Positions 29,738 through 38,837 are shown, counted from the first letter of the stretch. The stretch: DNA of 64,000 bases from Pseudomonas phenolilytica (GCF_021432765.1 NZ_CP058908.1:2310001-2374000); one strand, 5' to 3'. Translations and numbers: made by a program. The notes: generated from the letters alone by a model not told the origin.

Positions 29738-31930
29738 ATGTCCAGTAACACTATTGGCTGTGCGGCGCGCTCGCGCCTGTCTGTTGATTTTTCGTTTCAT
29801 CCATCGCGCCGCCGCTGGCAACTGGCGCACGCCACATTGCTAAGCCTGCTCAGCGGTGCCGCACTGGCCGCCGAACCGATGGATCACTCGCACCACACCG
29901 AGGCGGCCGACTCGGTCGAGCTGGCGCCGATGGTCATCACTGGCGTCGCCCAGCAGTCGCCGCTGACCGTGGTCACCGATCCGAAGATTCCGCGCCAGCC
30001 GGTTCCGGCCAGCGACGCCGGCGATTATCTCAAGACCATCCCGGGCTTTTCTGCGGTGCGTAATGGCGGGGTGAACGGCGATCCGGTGTTTCGCGGCATG
30101 TTCGGCTCGCGGCTGAAACTGCTGAGCAACGGCGGGGAGATGTTGGGTGCATGCCCGAATCGCATGGACTCGCCGAGTTCGTACATCAGTCCGGATACCT
30201 TCGACAAGCTGACCGTCATCAAAGGACCGCAGAGCGTGCTCTGGGGCCCGGGGGCTTCGGCGGCAACGATCCTGTTCGAGCGTGAGCCGGAGCAGTTCAG
30301 CGAACCGGACTATCGCATCAACGCCAGCCTGCTGACCGGCTCCAACGGCCGCTTCGACCGCAATATCGATGCCGCGGCGGGCAGCGAGCAGGGCTACGCG
30401 CGGCTGATGGCCAACAGCTCTCAGGCCGACGATTACGAGGATGGCAACGGCGACACCGTGCCGTCGCGCTACGACAAGTGGAACACCGATGTCGCGCTGG
30501 GCTGGACGCCGGATGCCGACACGCTCGTTGAACTGACCGCCGGGCGCGGCGACGGCTATGCGCGCTATGCCGGACGCGGCATGGACGGCAGCCAGTTCCA
30601 GCGCGAAAGCCTGGGGCTGCGCTTCAAGAAGACCGATATCGGCGAAACGTTCTACGGGCTGGAGGCGCAGGTCTACTACAACTACGCCGATCACATCATG
30701 GACAACTTCAGCCTGCGCAGTCCGGGCGGAATGATGCCGAATCCGACGCTTTCGCGGGTCGATCGTCGCACCGTCGGTGGGCGTCTGGTCGGCACCTGGC
30801 AGTGGACCGATGTCGAGCTCAAGGCCGGTGTCGATGCGCAGCGCAGCGAACACCGTAAGGTGATGGATCCGACCAAGGCCGTTAACCAAATGGTGCTCGC
30901 GGCCGGTAGCGGCGCTCTGCCGTGGGTACCGGATGCGATGCTGCACAGTTATGGACTGTTTGGCGAGCTGACCTGGGATATCACCGACACTCAAAAGGTG
31001 GTCAGTGGCGTACGGGTAGATCTGCACGAGGCCGAGGATCAGCGCGAATTTTTCAATAGCCACGATCCGTCCAGCATGCCGATGGTCAAGCGTGACTGGG
31101 CTAACCCCACCGCCGGCGAAACCCGCCGCGATACGCTGTACAGCGGCTTCGTGCGTTACGAGGAGGAGCTGACCAGCCTGCCGGCCACCTGGTATGCCGG
31201 GCTTGGCCACGCGCAGCGCTTCCCCGACTACTGGGAGCTGTTCGTCTCCAATCCGGGGCCGGTCGGCACCGTGCAGCCGTTCGACTCCGTGCGTCCGGAA
31301 AAGACCACGCAGCTGGACGTCGGTCTGCAGTACGCCAAGGGGCCGCTGGAGGCCTGGGTATCCGCCTACGCCGGAGTGGTCGAGGACTACATCCTGTTCA
31401 GCTATGTGCCTGGGGTGATGCCGGGAATGATGCGCGCCGATGTCAGCAACATCGACGCCACCATCGCCGGTGCCGAGGCGGGTGCAAGCTACCGTTTCAC
31501 CAGCAACTGGAAGGGTGATGCCAGCCTGGCCTACGCCTGGGGCAAGAACCGCAGCGATGATCGTGCCATGCCGCAGATCCCGCCGCTGGAAGGACGTCTG
31601 GGCCTGACCTACGAACGTGACAACTGGAGCACCAGTGGTCTCTGGCGTGTGGTGGCTTCGCAGGGCCGGGTCGCCGAAAACCAGGGTACGGTGGTCGGCA
31701 AGGACTTCGACGAGAGTTCGGGTTTCGGGGTATTGGCGGTCAACGGTGCCTATCGGCTGAACAAGAACTTCAAGTTCAGCACCGGCATCGACAACCTCCT
31801 GGACAAGAACTACAGCGAGCACCTCAACCTGGCCGGCAGCGCGGGCTTCGCCGATTACGGGCTCGATCCGACTACACGGGTCAACGAGCCGGGGCGCACC
31901 TACTGGGCGCGCGTCGACATGAGTTTCTGA
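29738..31930 (+). CDS. oprC: TonB-dependent copper receptor (OprC/NosA type)
   Basis: This 22-strand outer-membrane receptor takes up copper using TonB energy. From ATG 29738, preceded by GGAAAG, it has 730 residues and a signal peptide ending near ALAAEP. The first open ATG is 29684, adjoining the DUF2946 stop. The plug domain contains MLGACPNRMDSP with the CxxxM copper ligands described for P. aeruginosa OprC. YADHIMDNF, which holds the other His/Met ligands, is also kept. The C-terminus ends in aromatic DMSF as barrels do. In P. stutzeri this receptor type (NosA) supplies copper for nitrous oxide reductase; that role here is inference. Confidence 0.93.
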   Translation: MSSNTIGCAARSRLSVDFSFHPSRRRWQLAHATLLSLLSGAALAAEPMDHSHHTEAADSVELAPMVITGVAQQSPLTVVTDPKIPRQPVPASDAGDYLKTIPGFSAVRNGGVNGDPVFRGMFGSRLKLLSNGGEMLGACPNRMDSPSSYISPDTFDKLTVIKGPQSVLWGPGASAATILFEREPEQFSEPDYRINASLLTGSNGRFDRNIDAAAGSEQGYARLMANSSQADDYEDGNGDTVPSRYDKWNTDVALGWTPDADTLVELTAGRGDGYARYAGRGMDGSQFQRESLGLRFKKTDIGETFYGLEAQVYYNYADHIMDNFSLRSPGGMMPNPTLSRVDRRTVGGRLVGTWQWTDVELKAGVDAQRSEHRKVMDPTKAVNQMVLAAGSGALPWVPDAMLHSYGLFGELTWDITDTQKVVSGVRVDLHEAEDQREFFNSHDPSSMPMVKRDWANPTAGETRRDTLYSGFVRYEEELTSLPATWYAGLGHAQRFPDYWELFVSNPGPVGTVQPFDSVRPEKTTQLDVGLQYAKGPLEAWVSAYAGVVEDYILFSYVPGVMPGMMRADVSNIDATIAGAEAGASYRFTSNWKGDASLAYAWGKNRSDDRAMPQIPPLEGRLGLTYERDNWSTSGLWRVVASQGRVAENQGTVVGKDFDESSGFGVLAVNGAYRLNKNFKFSTGIDNLLDKNYSEHLNLAGSAGFADYGLDPTTRVNEPGRTYWARVDMSF

Positions 31931-31943
31931 TTCACGGCTGCTA

Positions 31944-31963
31944 GGAGCGGGATCACCCGCTCC
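31944..31963 (+). terminator. Hairpin after oprC, possible terminator
   Basis: GGAGCGGG (31944-31951) and CCCGCTCC (31956-31963) make a perfect 8-bp stem with loop ATCA, 14 bp after the oprC stop. No T run follows, so it may protect the 3' end rather than terminate. Confidence 0.4.
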
Positions 31964-31966
31964 GGA

Positions 31967-32087
31967 CGTAGGTTGGCGCTGAGGCGCGGAGCGTTTCGGG
32001 GCAGCTCGCGGCGCTGGCGTCAGGGACGACGCAATGGGCAGTGCTCAAGGCTGTGTTGAGTGTTTCGTGCCTCAGCGCCAACCTACG
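31967..32087. repeat. Inverted pair of a dispersed palindromic repeat
   Basis: CGTAGGTTGGCGCTGAGGC at 31967-31985 is repeated exactly as its reverse complement at 32069-32087, with 83 bp between. The outer 19 bp match; the inner flanks (GCGGAGCG against ACGAAACA) differ. The pair fills the space between oprC and the convergent MscS gene and its second arm ends 2 bp before the MscS stop. A related short palindrome starting GTAGGGTGGGCAA lies at 59014-59045. It looks like a REP/MITE-type intergenic element; no transposase is present. Confidence 0.7.
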
Positions 32088-32088
32088 A

Positions 32089-33378
32089 TTAACCCACCAC
32101 TTCGGCCGGATGTTCGTCCGGCTGCTGCAGCGCCGGCGCGTCGCGCGATTCCAGCGACTGGCGCCAATCACGCATATCGCTTCCACTCGGATGCTGGAAC
32201 ACCCGCAGGCCGAACTCCGGCAGGATTGCCAGCAGGTGATCGAAGATGTCCGACTGGATCGCTTCGTACTGCGCCCAGACCACCGTGTTGGTGAAACAGT
32301 AGATTTCCAGCGGCAGGCCGTCCGCGGTCGGGCTCAGCTGGCGCACCAGCAACGTCATATTCTGGTGCACGCCCGGATGCGCACGCAGGTAGCGTTCGAC
32401 ATAGGCGCGAAAGGTGCCGATGTTGGTGGCGCGGCGCGTGTTGACCGGTTCCTGGCCGCGCTCGGCAAGTTTGGCGTTCCACTCGTCGATCTCCTTGCGC
32501 TTGTTGACCAGGTAGTCCTCCAGCAGGCTGAAGCGATACAGGCGCTTGCGCTCCTCGGCGTCGAGGAAGTGCACGCTCTGCTGATCCAGGAAAAGGCTGC
32601 GCTTGATGCGTCGGCCACCGCTTTCCTGCATGCCGCGCCAGTTCTTGAACGAGTCGGAGATGAAGCGCTTGGTGGGGATGCTGGTGATGGTCTTGTCCCA
32701 GTTCTGCACCTTCACGGTATGCAGGGCGATGTCAATGACGTCGCCGTCGGCGTTGAGCTGCGGCATTTCCACCCAGTCACCGACACGGATCAGGTCGTTG
32801 GAGGTGATCTGCACGCTGGCCACCAGCGACAGCAGTGTGTCCTGGAAGATCAGCATCAGCACTGCGGCCATCGCACCGAGGCCGGAGAGCAGGATCAGCG
32901 GTGAGCGGTCGATCAGCGTGGCGATGATGAGGATGGTGGCGATCGCGTAGACGACGATCTTCACCACCTGCAGATAGCCCTTGATCGGGTGAATGCGGGC
33001 GTCCGCGCGGCGCTGGTACAGCAGGTTGACGATGTCCAGTACCGCGCCGAGCGCCAGCGCAATAGTCAGCACGATGAAGCCGCCGCAGACGTTGCGTACT
33101 ACCGTCACAGCCGCTTCCGGCAGGCCGGGCACGGCATTCACTCCGATCGACAGCACCAGCGCCGGGACGATGTTGGATAGCCGCTTGATGACGCCGAAGT
33201 CCTGCAGCTGCGGGTCGCCGGCATGGCGCAGCAGTCGGTAGAGGCCGCGCACCAGAATGCGTTTGACGATCCAGTTGGAAAGCCAGGCGGCGAAGATCAG
33301 GGCGGTACAGGCCGCCAGGGTTTGCAGCTCGGGATGGTTGCCGAGCCAGTCCAGGGCGATGGTCAGTTCTTCCTTCAT
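32089..33378 (-). CDS. Mechanosensitive ion channel, MscS family (YbdG-like)
   Basis: This MscS-superfamily channel of the YbdG type opens under mild osmotic stress. The 429-residue product has about five N-terminal membrane helices. A pore helix/beta domain follows (SLVASVQITSNDLIRVGDWVEMPQLNADGDV, near residues 186-216; VKVQNWDKTITSIPTKRFISDSFKNWRGM). A large soluble C-terminal domain follows in turn, with the YbdG insertion. It is convergent with oprC and 90 bp from the isochorismatase-like gene. Family is sure; the gating role is inferred. Confidence 0.9.
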   Translation of the reverse strand: MKEELTIALDWLGNHPELQTLAACTALIFAAWLSNWIVKRILVRGLYRLLRHAGDPQLQDFGVIKRLSNIVPALVLSIGVNAVPGLPEAAVTVVRNVCGGFIVLTIALALGAVLDIVNLLYQRRADARIHPIKGYLQVVKIVVYAIATILIIATLIDRSPLILLSGLGAMAAVLMLIFQDTLLSLVASVQITSNDLIRVGDWVEMPQLNADGDVIDIALHTVKVQNWDKTITSIPTKRFISDSFKNWRGMQESGGRRIKRSLFLDQQSVHFLDAEERKRLYRFSLLEDYLVNKRKEIDEWNAKLAERGQEPVNTRRATNIGTFRAYVERYLRAHPGVHQNMTLLVRQLSPTADGLPLEIYCFTNTVVWAQYEAIQSDIFDHLLAILPEFGLRVFQHPSGSDMRDWRQSLESRDAPALQQPDEHPAEVVG

Positions 33379-33468
33379 GGGCGCTCCAGCAGAGAAGGGC
33401 GGCTTGCGCGGCCGCCCGAACGGCGGGACCTTAGCAAATTCCCGACCGCCGGTGCGCTACAGAAGGGA

Positions 33469-34011
33469 TCAGCGGATGAATTCGCGGCTGATCGATTTGA
33501 ACAGTTCGGTGCCGGCGCGCTCCATCCACTCGAACGCCACCATCTCACGCGAAACGATCTGAGCGCCGGCCTGGCGCATGCGCGTCAGCGCCAGCGCCTT
33601 GTCCGAGGCGCGGCGCGAGCTGACGGCTTCTTCGACGACGAACACCTGGTTGCCGCGCTCCAGCAGGTCGAGCACGGTCTGCATGACGCAGACGTGGGTC
33701 TCGCAGCCGCAGATCACGAACTGCTGGCGCTCGCCGCCGGGCCTTTTGAACAGTTCGCCGTCGGCGGCGCTGGAAAATTCCATCTTCTCCAGAATCGCGG
33801 CATCCGGCACGCCCTCGCGCAGAACCGCGGCGGTCGGGCCGAGGCCCTTGCTGTACTGCTCGGTGAGCAGCACCGGCACGCCGACACGCTGCGCGATCTG
33901 CTGCAGCCAGGCGGTGTTTTCGATCATCAGCGCGCTGTCGAGGATCGCCGGCAGCAGGCGTTCCTGAATGTCGATGATGAGCAGGTTCGATTGCGTGGCT
34001 CTGATGCGCAT
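33469..34011 (-). CDS. Isochorismatase-family cysteine hydrolase (YcaC-like)
   Basis: This small hydrolase has the isochorismatase/nicotinamidase fold. The 180-residue product has the triad Asp in LLIIDIQERLLP (near residue 14), Lys in ILEKMEFSSAAD and Cys in VICGCETHVCVMQTV (near residue 113). This resembles YcaC and related hydrolases of unclear substrate more than nicotinamidase. It lies 17 bp upstream of nothing on its strand but follows the M23 peptidase gene by 17 bp, so the two may be cotranscribed. Confidence 0.85.
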   Translation of the reverse strand: MRIRATQSNLLIIDIQERLLPAILDSALMIENTAWLQQIAQRVGVPVLLTEQYSKGLGPTAAVLREGVPDAAILEKMEFSSAADGELFKRPGGERQQFVICGCETHVCVMQTVLDLLERGNQVFVVEEAVSSRRASDKALALTRMRQAGAQIVSREMVAFEWMERAGTELFKSISREFIR

Positions 34012-34028
34012 GGTGGCTTTCCTTGTGG

Positions 34029-34853
34029 TCAGGGTTTGAACGCGCCGATGAAGATCGAGGGATCGACGCGGGTGTCGTTAAGGCTGACGTTCCAGTGCAG
34101 GTGCGGCCCGGTGGCGCGGCCGGTGGCGCCGACCTTGCCGAGCACGGCGCCGCGCTCCAGGCGGTCGCCGAGCTTTACGTCGATCGCCGAGAGGTGGCAA
34201 AACATGCTGATCAGGCCCTGGCCGTGATCGACGAATACCGTTCGGCCGTTGAAGAAGTAATCGCCGGTGAGGATCACCTCGCCGGCTGCCGGAGCCTTCA
34301 CCGGGGTGCCGGCTCGGGCGGCGAAATCCAGCCCAGAATGCGGATTGCGTTCCTCGCCGTTGAAGAAGCGGCGCAGGCCGAACGGCGAAGACAGCGGGCC
34401 ATCCACCGGATGGTCGAACAGCAGGTTGCTTGGCTGGTTCGGGCTGAAGCGGGCATAGGCGCGATTCTGTTCGGCCAGTTCGCGTTCGATGCGCGCCAGA
34501 TCGGCTGGGTTCGGATTGACCTGCCGCTTGTTCTTCAGCGTGATGTGCTGCGCGCGGTATTCGCGGCCGGAGATCTGGAAGGTCCGAGGCTGACCGTCGA
34601 CCTCCAGCGCTTGCGCACCGGGCGGGGCTGACAGCGGGATGCCGACGATGGCGATCCAGCGCTGGCCTTCCTCGCGGAGCACCAGCGTTGGTTTGTCCTG
34701 ATAACGGACCTGCGGCGCCTGGGCGGCGTCGCCCAGCGCGATCACGGCGACGCCGCCCGGTACCGGCTTGTTCAGCAGGCGGGTGATGAATCCGTCAGCC
34801 TGGGCAGAAGCGGCCAGGCACAGGGCCAGCGAAAGGACGAGCGTGCGCAGCAT
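34029..34853 (-). CDS. Secreted M23-family peptidoglycan endopeptidase
   Basis: This zinc metallopeptidase probably cuts peptidoglycan cross-links in the periplasm. From ATG 34853 it has 274 residues with a signal peptide (MLRTLVLSLALCLAASAQADG). A linker/Ig-like domain follows, then a LytM/M23 domain with HSGLDFAARAGTPV (zinc His and Asp), FVDHGQGLISMFCHLS and the HxH motif GPHLHWNV. An ATG 10 codons earlier (34883) is open but spoils the signal peptide. All zinc ligands are present, so it is likely active rather than an EnvC/NlpD-type activator. Confidence 0.9.
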   Translation of the reverse strand: MLRTLVLSLALCLAASAQADGFITRLLNKPVPGGVAVIALGDAAQAPQVRYQDKPTLVLREEGQRWIAIVGIPLSAPPGAQALEVDGQPRTFQISGREYRAQHITLKNKRQVNPNPADLARIERELAEQNRAYARFSPNQPSNLLFDHPVDGPLSSPFGLRRFFNGEERNPHSGLDFAARAGTPVKAPAAGEVILTGDYFFNGRTVFVDHGQGLISMFCHLSAIDVKLGDRLERGAVLGKVGATGRATGPHLHWNVSLNDTRVDPSIFIGAFKP

Positions 34854-35013
34854 GAGCGGTTCCGTCTGGGTGGGGCGGCCCATCCTCGCGTAAACGGCCG
34901 GTCAGCGAAAGCCTTCTGCCGGCAGGTGGACCTCGGGCGGGCGATGGGTGGTTGCAATCACGGCGCGGCGACCTTATCTAGGATGATCCCTCGGCGTTGT
35001 GTGCACCTCTTAT

Positions 35014-35946
35014 ATGAATAACGCTCTGTCCATCCGGCAGTTGACCAAGACCTATGGCAACGGCTTCCAAGCCCTCAAGGGCATCGACCTGGATGTTGCC
35101 GAAGGCGATTTCTTCGCCTTGCTCGGCCCCAATGGCGCGGGCAAGTCCACCACCATCGGCATTCTTTCCACGCTGGTGAACAAGAGCAGCGGTACGGTGA
35201 ACGTGTTCGGCCACGACCTGGATCGCGATCCTTCCGGGCTCAAGCGCTGCCTGGGCGTGGTGCCGCAGGAGTTCAACTTCAACCAGTTCGAGAAGGCCTT
35301 CGATATTCTCGTCACACAGGCCGGTTACTACGGCATTCCTGCGAAGATCGCCAGGGAACGCGCCGAAAAGTACCTGCATCAGCTGGGGCTGTGGGACAAG
35401 CGCGACGTGTCCTCGCGGATGCTCTCCGGCGGCATGAAGCGCCGGCTGATGATCGCTCGCGCGCTGATTCACCAGCCGCGCCTGCTGATCCTCGACGAGC
35501 CGACGGCCGGCGTGGACATCGAGCTGCGCCGCTCGATGTGGTCGTTCCTCACCGAACTGAATCGCGAGGGCATCACCATCATTCTCACCACGCACTATCT
35601 GGAAGAGGCCGAGCAGCTGTGCCGCAACATCGGCATCATCGACCACGGCCGCATCGTCAAGAACACCAGCATGCGCGAACTGCTCAAGCAGCTGCACGTG
35701 GAGACCTTCCTGCTCGACCTGAAGGAATCGCAGCTGGTACCGCCGGAGCTGGGTAGTTATCCGTCGCGGCTGGTCGATCACCACACGCTGGAGGTGCAGG
35801 TGGAGAAGAGCCAGGGCGTGACCGAGCTGTTCCGCCTGCTCGCCGCGCAGGGCATCGAGGTGCTGAGCTTGCGCAACAAGACCAACCGGCTGGAGGAGCT
35901 GTTCGTGTCGCTGGTGGAAACCAATCTGCAGAAGGTGAACCCATGA
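35014..35946 (+). CDS. ABC transporter ATP-binding protein (YadG-like)
   Basis: This is the ATPase of an ABC-2 type exporter. The 310-residue product has Walker A GPNGAGKST (near residue 38), signature MLSGGMKRRL, Walker B LLILDEPTAGVD and the H-loop TTHYLEEAE. A C-terminal extension (~220-310) is typical of the YadG/CcmA group. ATG 35014 is chosen (MNNALSIRQLTKTYG). Its stop overlaps the permease ATG. The exported substrate is unknown. Confidence 0.93.
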   Translation: MNNALSIRQLTKTYGNGFQALKGIDLDVAEGDFFALLGPNGAGKSTTIGILSTLVNKSSGTVNVFGHDLDRDPSGLKRCLGVVPQEFNFNQFEKAFDILVTQAGYYGIPAKIARERAEKYLHQLGLWDKRDVSSRMLSGGMKRRLMIARALIHQPRLLILDEPTAGVDIELRRSMWSFLTELNREGITIILTTHYLEEAEQLCRNIGIIDHGRIVKNTSMRELLKQLHVETFLLDLKESQLVPPELGSYPSRLVDHHTLEVQVEKSQGVTELFRLLAAQGIEVLSLRNKTNRLEELFVSLVETNLQKVNP

Positions 35947-36722
35947 GTGCCGAGTTGCGCCCCAACCTGGTCGCGCTGCAGACCATCGTGCAGCGCGAAA
36001 TCCGCCGCTACACGCGCATCTGGCCGCAGACGCTGCTACCACCGGCGATCACCATGGTGCTGTACTTCGTCATCTTCGGCAGCCTGATCGGCGCGCGAAT
36101 CGGCGAGATGGATGGGTTCAGCTACATGGACTACATCGTGCCGGGGCTGATCATGATGTCGGTGATCACCAACTCCTACAGCAACGTGGTGTCGAGTTTC
36201 TTCAGCACCAAGTTCCAGCGTTCCATTGAGGAACTGCTGGTCTCGCCGGTGTCGCCCCAGGTCATCGTCATCGGCTTCGCGCTGGGCGGCATCACCCGCG
36301 GCCTGGCGGTGGCGGTGATCGTCACGCTGCTGTCGATGTTCTTCACCGATCTGCAGGTCCATCACGCCGGCGTCATGGTGCTGGTGATCGTGCTGACGGC
36401 GACGATCTTCGCCCTTGGGGGTTTTATCAACGCAGTATATGCGCGCAATTTCGACGATATCTCGATTATCCCGACATTCGTGCTGACGCCGCTGACCTAC
36501 CTCGGCGGGGTGTTCTACTCAATCCACCTGCTGCCGCCGTTCTGGCAGACGCTGTCGCTGGCCAACCCGATCCTGCACATGGTCAACGCGTTCCGCTATG
36601 GCATTCTCGGCGTGTCGGATATTCGCATCGGAGTGGCGATCAGTTTCATGGCCGTGGCGGCGGTGCTGCTATACCTGTTCTGCGTGCGCCTGCTCAAGAG
36701 TGGGCGCGGCATGCGCCAGTAA
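35943..36722 (+). CDS. ABC-2 type transporter permease (YadH-like)
   Basis: This is the membrane half of the ABC exporter encoded just upstream (ATGA overlap). The 259-residue product has six membrane helices and the ABC-2 signature region near residues 160-190 (FALGGFINAVYARNFDDISIIPTFVLTPLTYLGG). Length and partner match E. coli YadH. The two genes are followed by a strong terminator, so they form a closed two-gene operon. Confidence 0.92.
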   Translation: MSAELRPNLVALQTIVQREIRRYTRIWPQTLLPPAITMVLYFVIFGSLIGARIGEMDGFSYMDYIVPGLIMMSVITNSYSNVVSSFFSTKFQRSIEELLVSPVSPQVIVIGFALGGITRGLAVAVIVTLLSMFFTDLQVHHAGVMVLVIVLTATIFALGGFINAVYARNFDDISIIPTFVLTPLTYLGGVFYSIHLLPPFWQTLSLANPILHMVNAFRYGILGVSDIRIGVAISFMAVAAVLLYLFCVRLLKSGRGMRQ

Positions 36723-36745
36723 TCGCCTGGCACCGCGCCGCGCTG

Positions 36746-36785
36746 AAAAAAACGCCGCAAGGCTTTACACTTTGCGGCGTTTTTC
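36746..36785 (+). terminator. Rho-independent terminator after the ABC exporter genes
   Basis: AAAAAACGCCGCAA (36747-36760) pairs with TTTGCGGCGTTTTT (36771-36784) across the loop GGCTTTACAC, ending in a T run. It lies about 25 bp after the permease stop and immediately before queF. Confidence 0.9.
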
Positions 36786-36800
36786 GTTCAGGTTCCCGCC

Positions 36801-37631
36801 ATGCAGCATCCCGCAGAACATTCGCCGCTGGGCAAGTCCAGCGCCTACGTTGCCACTTACAGCCCCGAGCAGTTGTTCCCCATCCCGCGCGCGCCGAAAT
36901 GGGCCGAGCTGGGCCTGAGTGCAGCGACGCTGCCGTATCGCGGCGTGGACATCTGGAACTGCTACGAGCTGTCCTGGCTGCTGCCGTCAGGCAAGCCGGT
37001 GGTGGCCATCGGCGAGTTCGCTATCCCGGCCGATTCGCCGAATATCATCGAGTCGAAGTCGTTCAAGCTCTATCTGAACTCGCTCAACCAGTCGATCTTC
37101 GCCTCGCAGGAAGCGCTGCTGGAGGTCATGCAGCGCGATCTTTCCGCCGCCGCCGGCAAGCTGGTCGGGGTTCGCCTGCGCGGCCTCGATGAAGTGACCG
37201 CAGAGGGTGTGGCGATGCTGCCGGGGCGCTGCGTCGATGAGCTGGACGTCGCCATCGAGCATTACGATGCACCGCGTCCGGAGCTGCTGCGCCGTGACGC
37301 GAGCCGCCAGGTGGAGGAGTGCCTGCACAGCCATCTGCTCAAATCCAACTGCCCGGTGACTGGCCAGCCGGACTGGGGCAGCGTGGTGGTGGATTACAGC
37401 GGGCCGGCACTGCTGCCGGAGAGTCTGCTTGCCTATCTGGTGAGCTTTCGCCAGCACGCCGACTTTCACGAACAGTGCGTCGAGCGCATCTTCCTCGATC
37501 TGCAGCGGCTATTGCAGCCGCGCAGGCTGACGGTTTACGCCCGCTACGTGCGCCGCGGTGGGCTGGACATCAACCCGTACCGCAGCACCGAGGCGTTCAC
37601 GCCGGACAACCGCCGGCTGGTGCGGCAGTAA
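36801..37631 (+). CDS. queF: NADPH-dependent 7-cyano-7-deazaguanine reductase (preQ0 reductase)
   Basis: QueF reduces preQ0 to preQ1, which Tgt then inserts in tRNA. The 276-residue product is the two-domain proteobacterial form. It has the NADPH motif [11 protein letters not shown] (near residue 85) and the catalytic Cys in [16 protein letters not shown] (near residue 184), with the Asp of the dyad a few residues on. It stands alone between a terminator and the convergent DUF4404 gene. Confidence 0.97.
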   Translation: MQHPAEHSPLGKSSAYVATYSPEQLFPIPRAPKWAELGLSAATLPYRGVDIWNCYELSWLLPSGKPVVAIGEFAIPADSPNIIESKSFKLYLNSLNQSIFASQEALLEVMQRDLSAAAGKLVGVRLRGLDEVTAEGVAMLPGRCVDELDVAIEHYDAPRPELLRRDASRQVEECLHSHLLKSNCPVTGQPDWGSVVVDYSGPALLPESLLAYLVSFRQHADFHEQCVERIFLDLQRLLQPRRLTVYARYVRRGGLDINPYRSTEAFTPDNRRLVRQ

Positions 37632-37646
37632 GCCCGGTCGTCCCGT

Positions 37647-37913
37647 TCAGATGCCCATGTTGGCCAGACTCTGCATGATATTGCGCAGAGTGATGGCCAT
37701 GCTCGGGTGGCTGACTTCGAAACGCTCCACGGCGAGGTTGACGCCGTCCACCAGCGAGTCGGTGTACTCGGCCTCGCCGTCATCGGCCAGGCGGGCTTCG
37801 ATATCCAGGGCGATGGCTTGGAGCGAGGCGCGCTCCTCCTCGGTCAGCGGGGTGTCCTGCGCCAGTTGACTACGCAGTTCTTCGAGCTGCGACTGCAGAT
37901 CATGTGCCGGCAT
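37647..37913 (-). CDS. DUF4404 family protein
   Basis: This 88-residue acidic, helical, soluble protein belongs to the DUF4404 family, with no known function. The N-terminal half (HDLQSQLEELRSQLAQD) looks like a coiled coil. The C-terminal FEVSHPSMAITLRNIMQSLANMGI segment is the conserved end. It is convergent with queF, 15 bp apart. Confidence 0.8.
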   Translation of the reverse strand: MPAHDLQSQLEELRSQLAQDTPLTEEERASLQAIALDIEARLADDGEAEYTDSLVDGVNLAVERFEVSHPSMAITLRNIMQSLANMGI

Positions 37914-38130
37914 GTTGCTTCCCTCTCATGGTTGCGAAACGTCACGGCGGCAAGCCGTGCTGATGAACGAAGGTTAAACCAGCCGCGTTGGCTTGTCTGT
38001 GTCTGCACCATGCTCCGCGGCGGCGCAGCCTCCGCACGTCCGCAGGCTGCCGAAATGCCGGCGAATGGTTCTATACTTCGCCGCTTGGATCGGCAGGGTG
38101 GCACGGCCACCGACTAACAGGAGAGTTGCA

Positions 38131-38829
38131 ATGCGCAAGTTCGGCACGCGGTGCCTCGGGCTTTTCAACGTCGCTCTGGTTGCCGCTGCAGCGCTGGCGG
38201 TACCGGCGCTGCAGGCTGCCGAGGAAGACCCGTGGGAGGGCGTCAACCGGGCGGTGTTCCGCTTCAACGATACGCTCGATACCTACACCCTCAAACCACT
38301 GGCGCAGGGCTACCAGAAGGTGACGCCGACCTTTCTCGAAGACGGCATCAGCAATGTCTTCAGAAACCTCGACGATGTGGTGGTGCTGACCAACGACCTT
38401 TTGCAGGGCAAGGTGCGCGATGCCGGCATCGACACCAGCCGCATTCTGTTCAATACCACCTTCGGCGTGCTGGGCTTCTTCGACGTGGCGACGCGCATGG
38501 GGCTGCCGAAGAATGATGAAGACTTCGGCCAGACGCTGGGTGTCTGGGGGCTGGGCAATGGACCGTACGTGGTGCTGCCGCTGCTCGGGCCGAGCACCGT
38601 GCGCGACACTGCAGGACTGGTGCCGGATGCTTTCCTCAAGCCGTATCCGTACATGGATCATGTGCCGTCACGCAACCTCACGCGCGGCGTGGATGTAGTC
38701 GACACCCGTGCTGGCCTGCTGTCGGCGGAGAAGATGATCACCGGCGACAAGTACGTGTTCATCCGCAATGCCTACCTGCAGAACCGCGAATTCCGCACGC
38801 TCGACGGCCAGGTCGAAGACGACTTCTGA
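38131..38829 (+). CDS. MlaA (VacJ) family protein
   Basis: MlaA removes phospholipid from the outer leaflet of the outer membrane as part of the Mla lipid-asymmetry system. The 232-residue product has an N-terminal signal (residues ~1-29), EEDPWEGVNRAVFRFNDTLD, FNTTFGVLGFFDVA and the conserved GLGNGPYVVLPLLGPSTVRD block, all typical. Unlike the E. coli lipoprotein it shows no lipobox; the only early Cys (residue 8) is before the hydrophobic core. AGGAGAG lies before the ATG. The other mla genes are not in the window. Confidence 0.9.
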   Translation: MRKFGTRCLGLFNVALVAAAALAVPALQAAEEDPWEGVNRAVFRFNDTLDTYTLKPLAQGYQKVTPTFLEDGISNVFRNLDDVVVLTNDLLQGKVRDAGIDTSRILFNTTFGVLGFFDVATRMGLPKNDEDFGQTLGVWGLGNGPYVVLPLLGPSTVRDTAGLVPDAFLKPYPYMDHVPSRNLTRGVDVVDTRAGLLSAEKMITGDKYVFIRNAYLQNREFRTLDGQVEDDF

Positions 38830-38837
38830 TCCCCGCC

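Noticed and set aside
29840..31822. 660-codon open frame antisense to oprC
   Set aside because: Low-complexity reverse reading of a high-GC gene; no start context, no family resemblance, and the sense strand is a clear receptor.
31967..32087. Inverted repeats considered as ends of an insertion sequence
   Set aside because: Only 83 bp lie between the arms, with no transposase and no visible target duplication; kept as a palindromic repeat instead.
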